This document shows positions 41,333-51,712 of a stretch of DNA of 64,000 bases, piece after piece (position 1 is the first letter of the stretch; every line of letters begins with the position of its first letter). The DNA comes from Pyropia haitanensis. Its lineage: Eukaryota > Rhodophyta > Bangiophyceae > Bangiales > Bangiaceae. The position numbers were made by a program, and so were the translations under genes. The notes under the pieces were generated by a model that was given only the letters and a program-made list of their open reading frames with translations, did no database searches and was not told where the DNA came from. The stretch lies in the NCBI GenBank assembly GCA_008729055.1, contig SDUX01000001.1, forward strand, positions 3,139,206 through 3,203,205, given 5' to 3'.

Positions 41333-43354
41333 GGCGGCGTTGGGGGTGGCGACGTGGTGCTGTTGTTGGGGGTTGGCGAGGTGGCGGCGGACGCGTGGGG
41401 CGGTGGGGGGTGGGGCCGCGTGGTTGGGGAGGGAGGGGGGACGCGTTGGTCGCGCAGCGGGAGTGGGGGGGGGTGCGGTGCGGCGGCGGCGGCAGCCGCA
41501 TTGTCTTGGGTGCTCCCCGCGTTGGGCCGCGGACGCGCGGGGAGGCGCGGTCGCGACCTCGCCCGGTTTCTTCTGCTCTGCGTGCCGCCAGCACCTTGCG
41601 GTCGTGGACGCCTTCCCCCCCCCCCCCCAACTGCCCCCTCCCCCACCCCCTTTGGGCCCCCCACCACACCGCCACCACCGGCAACGGCGCCCCCAACCGC
41701 GGCGCGGCGACGCCCACCCCCACCCCGCCCCCCCCCGCCCCCACCGCCGCCGGCGGCCGCGGCGGTCACGGCCCCAAGCGGGCGGCCGCCGGTCGCGGCG
41801 TGCGGCCGGCGGCACGGCGCCGCCACGGCCACCCCCCCCCCGCCCCGCCCCGCCCCGCCCCGCCCCGCCCCGCCCCGCCCCGCGTGGCGCGGCCGACCGC
41901 CGCCGCCGCCGCGGGGTGCGGCCGCCGCCGCCGCCGCCGCGGGTGGCGGCGGCGGTGGTTGCCGCGGGGGGGGGGGGGGGGGGAGAGGGAGGACGGCCGC
42001 CCCGCGTGCGGTGGCGGCGGCACGGCCGCCGCGGGCGGCGGCGGCAGCTGGTGTGGTGGGTGCCGGTGGGTGGGGGGGGGGGGGGGGGGGGGGGTGCCGG
42101 GTGTGCCCCGTCGTGGGGCGTCGCGGCGTGGCGGTCGGGTGCGGGTGCGCGGCGGCGCGGCGGCGGGGGGCGGCGGTGCCGGCGGCGCGCACGAGGGGAG
42201 AGGGGGGGGGCGGGTGTGCCGCACGCTGGGGGGGGGGGGTTGGGGGGGGCGGGGGGGGGTGCAGCAGGGCGGAGGTGTGTGGCCTGTGGGGTGTCCCCAG
42301 ACTAGAGCGCCGACGGCCCCGCGCGCCACCGCCGTCCGTAGCGGCCGCCGCCGCACGCGCCGCGCAATGCCAATCCCCCCCGGTCGGGAGCGGCGGCGCC
42401 CGTCGCGGCCAGCGGCACGCCGCCGCCGCGTCCATGCAGCAACCCCCCCTCCCCCGCGGCCGCGGGTCGCACCGCGCGGCGTGCGCCGCGGCGCGCCGCG
42501 ACCGCCCGCCGCCGCCGGCGGCGGCGCCGCACGGGCGGCGGCGGCGGCGCGGCGCGGCGCCGCCGCGGGCGGTGCCGCGTGGGAGGGGGGGGGGGTGCCG
42601 TGCCGCCCGCGCACCGCGCGGCGGCACCCGTGTGCGGGGCGGCCGCCGCGGCGGCGGTGGCGTGGCGGATGGGCGGCGGTGGCTGCCGCCGCGGTGGCTG
42701 CCGGATGCTGCGTGGCGTTTGGAGGGGCGGGGGGGGGGGGGTGGGTGGGGAGCGCGTTGGGGGGGGGGGGGGGGGGGTGGGGAGGGGGGAGTGGGTGGCT
42801 TCCCGTTTGGGAGGCGCCGGTTGCCGTGGCCGTTGCGGAGAGAGAGGGGGGGGGTGGGGGGGGGGGTGGGTGTCCTCCGTGACGGTTTGCATTGTCTGGG
42901 AGAGGGCGAGGGCGGACGGCGGGGGCGGCGGTCGTTCCCTTTGCACCGCCCGCGGGGGGGGGTCGCTGCGTGCTTGGCGGCGGCCGGCCGCCAGCGGCGG
43001 GGGGGGGAAACCCCGACAGGGCGGGCAGGGCGGGCGGCGCCGCCCCGCTGGCGTCTGCCGCCCCGTCGGCGGACGGTTGCCGCCGTGGACGGCGGGCGCG
43101 CGCGGGCATGGCGGTGCCGTCCGCCGGTCCCCCCCGGCGTCGCTCCCCCCCCCCCAGCTGGCCGCCCGCGGCGCGGCGTGGCGGCCGCGGCAGGTCGGTG
43201 TCGTACAAAGGCGGGCGGGCGGCGGCCGTTCCGGCCGCCGCGTGCCCTCCCCACCGCCGTCTCCAGACGCACGCACCCGCGTCCCCGGCCGGTAGGTGGG
43301 GTGGGACGGGCGGCGGGCGTCTCCCCCACGGTCCGCGTCGGCACCCCCAGGAGC
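41333..43354. other. GC-rich repeat region upstream of the secreted-protein gene
   Basis: It holds a CCCGC microsatellite, many G runs of 10-20 bases (for example 41207-41230, 41970-41982, 42071-42092, 42727-42741), and CGG/CCG blocks. A CAG at 43350 after a C tract, immediately before the ATG at 43355, could be a 5' leader acceptor. A very long minus-strand frame crosses this region but is a compositional shadow. Confidence 0.35.
41841..41882 (+). repeat. CCCGC pentanucleotide microsatellite
   Basis: About eight uninterrupted CGCCC units. The complementary strand reads GGGCG repeats, a sequence able to form G-quadruplexes, while this strand could form i-motif. It abuts further CGC-rich DNA. 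Confidence 0.9.
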
Positions 43355-45141
43355 ATGGCGCCGACCACGGGCGGCCGCCGCCGCTCTCTCGTCGCCGCCG
43401 CCGCGGCGGCGGCGGCGGCGGTGCTCGCGGCGGCCGCCGCGGCGCGGCCGTCCACCGGCGTGACCGTCGCGACCAACGCGTCGCTGCCCAGCTGGCGGCA
43501 CCACCCCCTCCTCGCCACCCACCCCACCGCCCGTCCCGCCCTGCTCGCCACCTTTTGGTACACCCGCGGCCGCGGCACGCGGGCGCGCCGCTCCACCGCG
43601 GGCGCCGCCTACGTACCCGGCGGCGGCGGCGGCGTCGGCGCCGCCTTTGCACACTGGGACACGCTGGCGCTGCCGACGCGCGGGCCGCACGCGCCGACGC
43701 CGTGGCTGGCGCTCACCCTCCGCCGGCCGGCGGTGGTGTGTGGGGTGGCGGCGCCGACGGGCCGCCGCCGCCGCCACCCGTGGCTGGGCGCGTCGCTGGT
43801 CGGCTGGCCGGGCACGCCGACGCCGCCGCCCGGCGGCGGCCCGCCCGCGGAGGGGGTGTGGTGCCGGCAGCTGCCGGCGGGGGGGGTGCGGCTGCCGTCC
43901 CCGCGGTCGGTGCGGCTGCCCAGCGGCCGCCGCGTCGCGACGCTGACGCTGGTGCTGGCCGAGGCGGGCGGCGCGGTGCCGACGTACGACACGGCCGCCG
44001 CGGCGGCGGTGGGGGCGGTGCCGGGCGGTCCGTGCCCGGCGGCGCTCCACGACGCGTGGACGGTCACCGTGGAGGGCCGGACGTACGCAACCTACCACCC
44101 CGCCTGGGACCCGCTCTTCCACTGCTCGTACGGGCACGAGCACGGGTCGGCGCCGTACCCCACGGGCCGCCTCCCCGCGCTCGACTACACCGCCCACAAG
44201 AATGACCAGGAGGAGGAGTCGCACCCGGGCTTTAAGTTTTACCGCTTCTCCCCGCGCCGGGCGTCCTCACCCTCCTGTCGCTGCACTTTGACGCCAACCA
44301 GATGAGCCGCGTCCTCAAGCGCTTCCACACCGTCTCGATTACGGTGGTGCGGGCGGCGCCGCAGCCGGGCGCGCCGCCCGAGCTGCTCATGGACGTTAGC
44401 TACAAGGGGGACTTTGGCTTTGCCTTTACGGTCGGCCAGGAGCCCGCGGCGCCAGGGGAGGGGACGGGCAAGACCTACCAGCTGCCGCTGGGCGCGGAGG
44501 AGGCGGCGCTCCGCCGGGAGCTCCGCGGCGTCAACGCCTTCCGCAAGCGCTTCAACGTGGCCAACGCGACGGACGGGCGGCTGGAGCGGGCGCCCGCCGC
44601 GTCGCTCCCCCGCCTCCGCACCGAGCACTGGCGGGGCGGCACGGGCCCGTGCTCGACGCTCGGCGGCGGCCGGTCGGGCTTTTCGGTCGACATGGCCGAC
44701 CCGCCGCGGACGCCGTCGGCGGTCGACGCGGGCTCGGCCGACGCGGGCGTCGCGCTGCCGCTCGCCGCGCACCCCCGCCGCGGGCCCTTCCTCGCCCTCC
44801 GCCGCGCGCTCGCCTTTGACGGCACCGTCACGCTCGGCGCCGCGCACTGCCCCGGCGGCCCGCCCGCCACCGCCGCGGATGGCGTATTCTACACCGACCC
44901 GTTTGGCCGCCGCGTCGTCGACGGGCCGTGTGGGGGGTGCGTGCGGCAGACCATTGCTGGGGGGGGGTGGTCGCTGCCGCTGCGCGGGCGGTATGGTACG
45001 GATGACCACTGGGGGGGGGCGTACGAGCCCCGGGGGGGGCGCCCGCTCCGGGGGCTCGAGGACGTGCAGGGGGGAATTGCCGCGGCCGCCGCCGCCGCCG
45101 CCGCCGCCGCCGTTGCGGCGGCGAACGCGCACGTTGGCTGA
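43355..45141 (+). CDS. Secreted GHEHG-motif protein, unknown function
   Basis: A likely secreted protein of about 595 residues. It starts MAPTTGGRRRSLVAAAAAAA, an Arg-then-Ala signal peptide with a probable cleavage site near residue 37. Conserved-looking core: DAWTVTVEGRTYATYHPAWD, HCSYGHEHGSAPYP, HPGFKFYRFSP, then in the next frame PGVLTLLSLHFDANQMSRVL, KRFHTVSITVV, LLMDVSYKGDFGF, GVNAFRKRFNVANATDG and DGVFYTDPFGRRVV. The frame moves by one near 44246-44252; adding one C to TTCTCCCCG restores continuity, so an indel is the simplest reason. An HP..D....C..GHEHG motif occurs, as I recall, in secreted bacterial and algal proteins and suggests metal binding by His/Glu; the enzyme activity is unknown to me. 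The C-terminus ends in Ala and Gly tracts. Confidence 0.7.
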
Positions 45142-45534
45142 GCGCGCGCGGGCGGCGGGGCGGGGGAGAGGGGGGGTGTGCGGCGAGGAGGGGGGAGGCG
45201 GACGCGTCGGGCGCCGGTGGCGTCCACGGGCTGGCCGTGCGGGGGGGGCGTCGCGCCGCCCACCCGCTTCGCTCTTGTTTTTCGTCGCGGCGTGCGCGAC
45301 CCCCGCCCGGCGCCGCGTGCGGTGCAGCCGCCGCGAGTCCGCTGCGTTCTCTCTCGCGCCTCTCCACCGCCGCCGCCACAGCCAGTCCACGTCACGCCGT
45401 AGAGACGCGAGCGCTGCAGGCAAACCCCAGCGCTCCCGGTCTCGTCCGCCCCCTCGGCGTCCTCCCGTTCTCCCGCCTGGCGTCGCTGCCCGCCGCCGCC
45501 CGGGCGCGCGGCCGCCGCCGCCGCGCGCACCGTT

Positions 45535-45568
45535 GCCGCCACCGCCACCGCCACCGCCACTGCCGCCA

Positions 45569-45603
<35 letters not shown>

Positions 45604-45640
45604 GCCACCGCCGCCACCGCCACCGCCGCCGCCGCCGCCA
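45535..45640 (+). repeat. CCACCG/CCGCCA hexanucleotide microsatellite
   Basis: An imperfect run of CCACCG and CCGCCA units with a few single-base interruptions. It is non-coding as far as can be seen, and all six frames stay open simply because of the composition. Confidence 0.85.
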
Positions 45641-47426
45641 TTGCCGCGCAGGGGGCGGGGCGGCCATCGCAACGGCGGCGCGCCGTCGGTGCCGCCGCGG
45701 CCGCCGCGGCAGCGGCGGCCGTGGCGCGCGTCGAGCGGCGGCGGCGGCGGCCGTCGCGGGGGCACCCTCCCTACCCGCCGCCACCCTCCCCCCCCCCCCC
45801 CCCCCCCCCGCCCCCCCCGGCGCGGGCGCATCGCCCACGCCCCGTGACGGGTGCGGGCGCGCGGCGGGCGGTGGCGGCTGCCGCGCGCGGGGCGGGCGGG
45901 CGGCCGCCTCGCACCGTGGCGGGGGGACGAGGCGGCGGCTGCGCGGCCGGCGCGCCCCCATTGGACGCTGCGGGACGGATGACGGTGACCCGTCGCGGGG
46001 CGTGGCGGGCGGCCGCGACCCGCCGCCGGGCCACCACCGGCTCGGCCCGCTCCGTCTCTGGCGGCGGCGCCCCGCGCTCGTCTTGACGCATCTGGGGGGG
46101 GGGGATCTGGACGAGGGCGTGGCGGTGGGCGGCGGCGGTGGGCGCGCACCGACCCGTCGGCCGCGCCGCCGCCTCTGCCATTCTGCTCCCGCGCCCCTCC
46201 CCACCTTGTCATCGGTGGAGGCGGGAGGCGGCAAGGGGGTGGTGAGCCGGCCCGAGCACAGCGTGGAGGGAGTGTACCAAGGGCGGGCGGGGGGGCGGGG
46301 GGGCGGGCAGGTTGGCGGGCAGGCGGCGGCGGGGGGGGGGGGTTCCCGTCCCGGTGGGGGGCGTGCGCGCCGCGGCGGCGTCCGCCGCCGCTGTACATAC
46401 TTGCCGCCCCCGCCCGACGGCGGGTCGGCCGGCGCTTGCCCGAGGTGGAGCCCGCCCCTCCGCCCTTTCTGTACACGTGCACCTTGCCACTTTTCTTCCT
46501 CGTCCTTGCGAGAGTGGCCTGGGGGGCACACCGCCAGCGGCCGTGGAGGGGCGGGACGAGGTGACCGGTTCCACCGTGGTGCACAGGCCGCCCGCGTCCG
46601 CCCCCCTCCGGCGTGTGCCTCGTCCTCGTGTCCGTGGCGATGGTGGCGGCGGTTGCGCTGTAGCCTCCAAGAGCAGACGCGGGTGGTGATTGGGGGAAGG
46701 GGGGTGTGAGGACGGACGAGCCGGGGGTGGGGTGGCGGGTCCGCGCCGCTGGTACGGGCGGCAGCCGCCGAGGCACCCTCCCGCTCATGTCCCTCTGCTC
46801 CCTGCCCACCGTGCGTGATGCTTGCCGTTTGTAACGGGCACCCCCCCCCCTCCCTGCCGCTGCTCGTCGTCGTCGTCGCGCGGGGCGCGGCGCGGCGGGT
46901 TGCGGCGGCACGTGGCACCCCCCGCCGCCGCCGCCGCCGCCGCTACCGCCGCCCCGTGCACGGGCGGCCACCCCGCCGGCGGGGGTGGGCCGTTGCGGTG
47001 GCCGCGGCGGGTAGCGCCTGCCGGGCGAGGGCCGCCAGAGGCGGTAGCGGACGGCGGCAGACGGGGGGCCTGGCCGGGTGGTGCAACGGCCCGTGGGGGG
47101 GGTGGGGGGGGGGATGGCGTGCCGCCGCCGCCGCGCTCGTGGCCGCGTTGGGGCTGGTGGGCGACCGCCGCGGACCGATGGCCGCGGGGGGGGTGGCGAC
47201 CAGACGGTCGTTGCGGCGGGCGTACGCGAGGGGGGGGGGGGCGGATGGGGGGGGGGGGGGGGGGGCGCTGGCCGTCGCCCGCCGTGGCGGCGGCCGCCGC
47301 GCGTCCACCCCTCTGTCACTGGGTGGGTGTGGCGGATGGCTTGGCGGCGGGGTCGTCTGCATGGAAGTATCGGCGGTGGTGGTGGCGGTTGGTGGCGGTG
47401 ATGTGTGGGGGGGGGGGGGCGGCTGC

Positions 47427-47434
47427 TATAAGAG
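47427..47434 (+). promoter_or_regulatory. TATA-like element
   Basis: TATAAGAG stands alone in a stretch otherwise almost free of A/T, about 395 bases before the ATG at 47822. If used, transcription would begin near 47460 with a leader of about 360 bases. This is a composition-based guess only. Confidence 0.3.
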
Positions 47435-47821
47435 CGGCGTCGCTCAGGGGAGCGGGGTGGGGGAAGAGGCTGGTCCGTCGTCCACCTTGGTCCTCACGCC
47501 CCTCCCTTGCCCCAGTGCGGACCCCTCTGCGAGAGCGCCACGCGGGCCTCATCCGTCGTGTGGTGTTGCGATTGTCTTGGCGGCGGCACGCGGTGGTGTC
47601 GCGGGCGAGCACCACGCTGCACGACGGCTGCGACGGTTGCCGCGACCGCGCCGCTGGTGGCCGTCCTACACGACTTGTCCCTTGCCGTCCGACGCTCCAA
47701 GCACGCTGCCCACGCCACGGCCGAGGCGCAGGCTGACGCGACGCCGCCGCCAGTTCACCTCGGCCACGTGCCACACTCGGTCGTCTGCCCGCGGCTGGGG
47801 CCCCCCCCTCCCCCCGTCACG

Positions 47822-49093
47822 ATGCGGCTGCCCGCCAACCTCCCCGCCCTCATCCTGACGGCGACGCTCCCCCTCTTTGCCGCCCTCCCCGCCACGCTCG
47901 TCGTCCTCGACGTTGGCGCCGCCCGCCCCGTGCCCATCCCGCGCCTCAGCGACGCGACGCTCGGCAAGGCCGCCGCGCTCCTCTTCCGCGTCTGCGGCGG
48001 CGTCATTGCGCAGGCGCTCTTCTCGCACGCGCTCGCCCTCTACGAGCTCTCCTCGTACCGTGAGGGGCGGCTCGGCACCGACGCCGCCGCCGCGGCGGCA
48101 GTCGTCAAGGCGGGGCGGCGGCGGTGGCGGCGGCGGCGGCGGCGGCAGCGGCCGTCGTGGCTGCCCCGCCCGGCGTGGGCGGCGGTGCGCCCGGCGGCGG
48201 TCGTTGCCGCCGAGGCGGCGGCCGCACCCGCCCGCGCGGCGGCGGCGGCGGTCACGCCGCCGCCGCCCGTCGCGACCGCCGCGCGCGCGCGCCCCCGCTT
48301 GGAGCTGCCGCCCGCCGCGGCCGCGCCCGCCGGGGAGGCCGCCGACGTGGAGGCGACGGCGGGGCGGTCGCCGTGGGACTCCCCGCCGCCGTCACCGGAC
48401 CACCCGTGGGCCGCCGCCGCCGCCGCCGCCGCCGCCGCCCCTGCACTGACGCCGACCGCCTCCACCGCGTCGACGCCATCGACCGTGTCGGCCGCGTCAC
48501 GCCCCCCCCTCAAGCCGGTCGCCCCTCCTCCCCCCCTCCCCGGTGGTGGCACCCCACCCGCGCCGCGCTCCTCGCCTCCGCCACCGTCGCGGCGCTCGCC
48601 CTCTCCGTCACCGTCGCCCTCCCCGTCGACGGCGCCGCCCACGAGACCGCCGCCGCCATCACGGTCTTTGGCGTCGTTGGCGCCGCCGCGGCGGGCGCCG
48701 CCTTCTCCCGCCGCCTCCTCGGCCCGGTGACGCGGGCGGTGCAGACCGCGGCGGTGGCCGCCGCGGCGGTCACCGCGGCGGTCGGGTGCACGACGTTTGT
48801 GGCGACGCGCGGGACGGGCGCGCCGCCCCCCGGGGGGGCGCCGGGCGCCGCGGGCGCCTGGTGGACCGCGTTTTCGGTGGCGGAGTACGTGTTTGTGGGC
48901 GTACTGACCGTGGGGGGGGGGGTGGAGGCGTGGGCGCTCCGGGGGGAGGCGTTTGAGGTGCGCCTCGCGCCGCCGCGGGGGGGGGGGAGGGGAGCAACGG
49001 GTGGGGGGGGGGGGGGCGGACGCGGCTGCCCGGGAGGGGGACGCGGACCCGTGGGCGGCGTGGCGGCGAGCCGCCAACGCGGAGTTTGTCTGA
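47822..49093 (+). CDS. Six-span membrane protein, possibly FRAG1/DRAM/SFK1-like
   Basis: The start MRLPANLPALILTATLPLFA opens directly into a first membrane span. A PIPRLSDATLGKAAALLF segment and a second span follow, then a disordered Ala/Pro loop (about 48090-48530). A second block has four more spans: ALLASATVAALALSVTVALP, then HETAAAITVFGVVGAAAAG, then TAAVAAAAVTAAVGCTTFVA, then WWTAFSVAEYVFVGVLTVGG. A lumenal RLSD motif after span 1, a His after the third span and an aromatic/Glu last span fit the FRAG1/DRAM/SFK1 layout, but identity is weak. The frame changes between about 48480 and 48560, where C runs occur, and again at the G runs at 48977-49016; after the latter the sequence ends DPWAAWRRAANAEFV and TGA at 49091. 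Role unknown; relatives act in GPI-lipid remodelling or autophagy. Confidence 0.5.
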
Positions 49094-49268
49094 GGCCGCC
49101 GCCGCCGCGGCGGCCGCGTCGCCTCCGCAACAGCAACGACCACCAAAGCAAGCGCCCTGCGAGCAAGCCGTGGCCGTCTGGGTGCCGCACCCCCTGCCCC
49201 CTGCCGCTCCCCTTTCCAAGGGCCCCAGCACCGCTACAGCGGCCGGCGGTCGTCCGACCCTCACAGGC

Positions 49269-50764
49269 TCACCCCCCTTTGCCATCCCCCCCCCCGCCCC
49301 CCCCTCCCCCCCCCCTCCTCGCCGCCACCACCCCCGCCGCGTACTCCTGAAACGCGTCCAGCTCGCCGTCGCCCATCGTGTACGGCGCGTAGGCCGGCGA
49401 CGGAAACCCGCCCGCCCGCACGTCCGCACCAAACGCGAGGAGCGCGTCGGCAACGACGCGCCCGACATCCGCGTAGCGCTTGCAAAACCGGGGCGCCACC
49501 GCCGCGTGGTGGGGGTGGGTGAGCATGCCGAGGACGTCGTGGTAGACGAGCACCTGCCCGCCCATCCGCTTGGCCGTCGGCAGAGGCGGCGGCGGCAGCG
49601 GCGGCGGCGGCGGCGCTGACCCGTCGCGGCGGTCGGCTTCCCCAGCCGTGCCCCCGTTGCCAGACGTCCCGTCGACGGCACTGGCGGCGCCCATCCCCCC
49701 CCCCCCACCCGCGCCAATCCCAATGACCGGAATGTCGACCGCGTCGACGACCGCCTGCCCCACCGCGGGCGGCACGCACTCGAGGACCACCGCAAACGCG
49801 CCCGCGTCGGCCACCGCCACCGCGTCATCCAGCACCCGCCGCGCGCCCGCCGCGTCCCGCCCCGCCGGGCGGAACCCCCCCACCGCGGAAACGGACTGGG
49901 GCGTCAGCCCCACGTGCCCCATCACCGCGATGCCCGCCGTCACAATCGCGGCGATCGCCGCGGCGGAGCGGGCGCCGCCCTCCAGCTTGACCGCCCCCAC
50001 GCCGCCCTCCTTGATAAACCGCGTCGCGGTCGCGAGCGCCGCCGCCGGCCCGGCCTCGTAGCTCCCAAACGGGAGGTCCCCGACGAGCAGCGGCCGCGCC
50101 GCGCCCGCCGCGACCGCCCGGCAGTGGTGGAGCATCTCCTCGACGGTGACGGTTTGGGTGGTCGGCCGGCCGAGGACGACCATGCCCAGGCTGTCCCCGA
50201 CGAGCGTAATGTCCACCCCCGCCAGGTCACCGTGCACCGCTGACGGGTAGTCGGCGGCGGTGAGCATGACGATGGGCGTCCGCGACGCGTACAGCCGGCG
50301 GATGTCGGTGATGGTGCGGCGGCGGGGGGGGCGGGCGCCAGCGCGGCGGCCGCCGACGCCTTGGGGGGGGCGCCCGCGTCCTTGCCAGGGGGGGAGGACG
50401 GCGCGCCCGCGCCCGCGCCGCCATAGACCGACGCCCGCGTGCCGGCGGCGGCGGACGGAAACCGCCGCCGCCGCGGCTGCCGCGGCCCGCACCGGGCGGG
50501 CGTGGCCGGCTGCGGCGGCCGTGCCAGGCCCGCCAGCCCGCGGCCCGCCGCGCCCCACCGGGGTGGCCGCGCCGCCGCCGCCGCCGCCGCCGCCGCCGAC
50601 GCCGACGCCGCCGCCGCCGCGGCGGGCGGGCCGGGCCAGCCTACGCCCGCGGCCGCCGTGGCGGCGGCGGGGCGGGCGCCGGGAGCGGCGAGGGCGCCCC
50701 TGCTCGTCGCACGCCACCACCACGCTAGTGTGGACGCGCGGGGGGCGGCGGCTGCCGCCGCCAT
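49269..50764 (-). CDS. panB: Ketopantoate hydroxymethyltransferase (PanB)
   Basis: First committed step of pantothenate (hence CoA) synthesis: transfer of a one-carbon unit from methylene-tetrahydrofolate to 2-oxoisovalerate. The core is unmistakable: TPIVMLTAADYPSA, DITLVGDSLGMVVLG, TVTVEEMLHHCRAV, LLVGDLPFGSYE, GAVKLEGG, VMGHVGLTPQSVSAVGGF, VVLECVP, IPVIGIGAGG and GQVLVYHDVLGM. The catalytic Glu of VLECVP and the metal-binding Asp residues are present. About 45 Gly/Pro-rich residues are inserted between GIGAG and GQVLV. The N-terminus in another frame, MAAAAAAPRASTLAWWWRAT, is a typical Arg-rich mitochondrial presequence. It joins the core if one base is added or removed at the G8 run 50324-50331, so the total is about 498 residues. 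Starting at the ITDIRRLY core would leave it without a presequence. Probably mitochondrial, as in plants. Confidence 0.93.
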
Positions 50765-51712
50765 GGCCGCGCCGCCGCCGCCGCCGCCGCCGCCGTTGGC
50801 CGCCGCCGCGACCGACCGCCGCCGGGGGTGCGGGCGGCCGCGGCGGCGGCGGCAGGCCCAGCGGGACCGGCGCTGACGTCGGGCACAGGGGTGTGGATGG
50901 GGGGGGGGGCGGCGGGAGGAGGGGGCATGGTCAGCGAGGCGGACAGCGGGTAGGTCGGGGGGGGGGGGGGGGAGGCGGGGGGGGGGAGAAGAGGCAGCGT
51001 TGGCGTGCGCCGGGCAGGACACGCAGGGGGACGGGACGGCCGCGGCGGCCGCCACTCGCGTCGCCGCGGCCGCGCGCGCATGATCCCATATTCCACCTTG
51101 GAGGCGGCGGATTGGGGGCGGGAGATTGGCCGCCCGCGCGGGGACAGCGGGGCCACGTTGGTGGCGGCGGGGCGCGTCGGGTCGGCCGGGGATGGGGCGC
51201 GGCGCGCCGGGGAGGATGGGGGGTGGGTCGGACGGGGTTCTTCTCCCCCCCAGCCGGGCAGCAGGTCTGGGGGGGGGGGGGTGGCCCGCAACGGGCCACG
51301 CGCAATGAGCGGGGAGGAGAGTGGACCGTCACGTCGCGACGGCAAAGTGTGCGGGGGAGACGCCCGCCTGGGAGGAAGAGAACAGAGCGGGAGTGCCGGT
51401 AGGCGGCTTGCGCTGGTAGCCGCTGGGAGGCGGTGCCCTGGACGCTGCGGCGGAACGGGCTGCGCTGCTTTTTTTTTTTTTTTTTTTTTTGTCTTTCTTC
51501 TTGACCAGCGCCGCCGCCGTCGGGGATGCGCGCCGCGCGGCGCGAGCAGCCATCCGCCCCCGCCGCCGGCCGCCCGCACCCACCAAAACAAAAAAAAAGG
51601 AGAAACGAAAAGACCCCACGGCTGGAAGGGAAGCGCGCGTCGGCGGCGACGGCGGGCGCCCGCCGCGCCCGCCGGTGGGGGGCGTGTGGCGACGCCGCCG
51701 GCGGGCGGCGGC
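50765..51712. other. Intergenic region between PanB start and phosphatase end
   Basis: Both flanking genes are on the minus strand, so this holds the PanB promoter and the phosphatase 3' region. A pure T tract of about 21 bases lies at 51470-51490 and an A-rich patch (CAAAACAAAAAAAA) at 51586-51598. No supported frame. Confidence 0.4.

Larger units (their letters stand above)
45142..47821. other. GC-rich intergenic region
   Basis: It contains (CCACCG)n-like microsatellite DNA at 45535-45640, long C and G runs (45789-45828, 46092-46101, 47252-47266), and no frame with a recognised domain on either strand. A TATA-like site at 47427 may serve the membrane-protein gene starting at 47822. Confidence 0.35.

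Noticed and set aside
37039..43596. A 2185-codon minus-strand open frame
   Set aside because: It runs opposite to the coiled-coil exons and the GHEHG gene, consists of Ala/Arg/Pro/Gly shadow sequence, and stays open only because stop codons are rare at this GC content.
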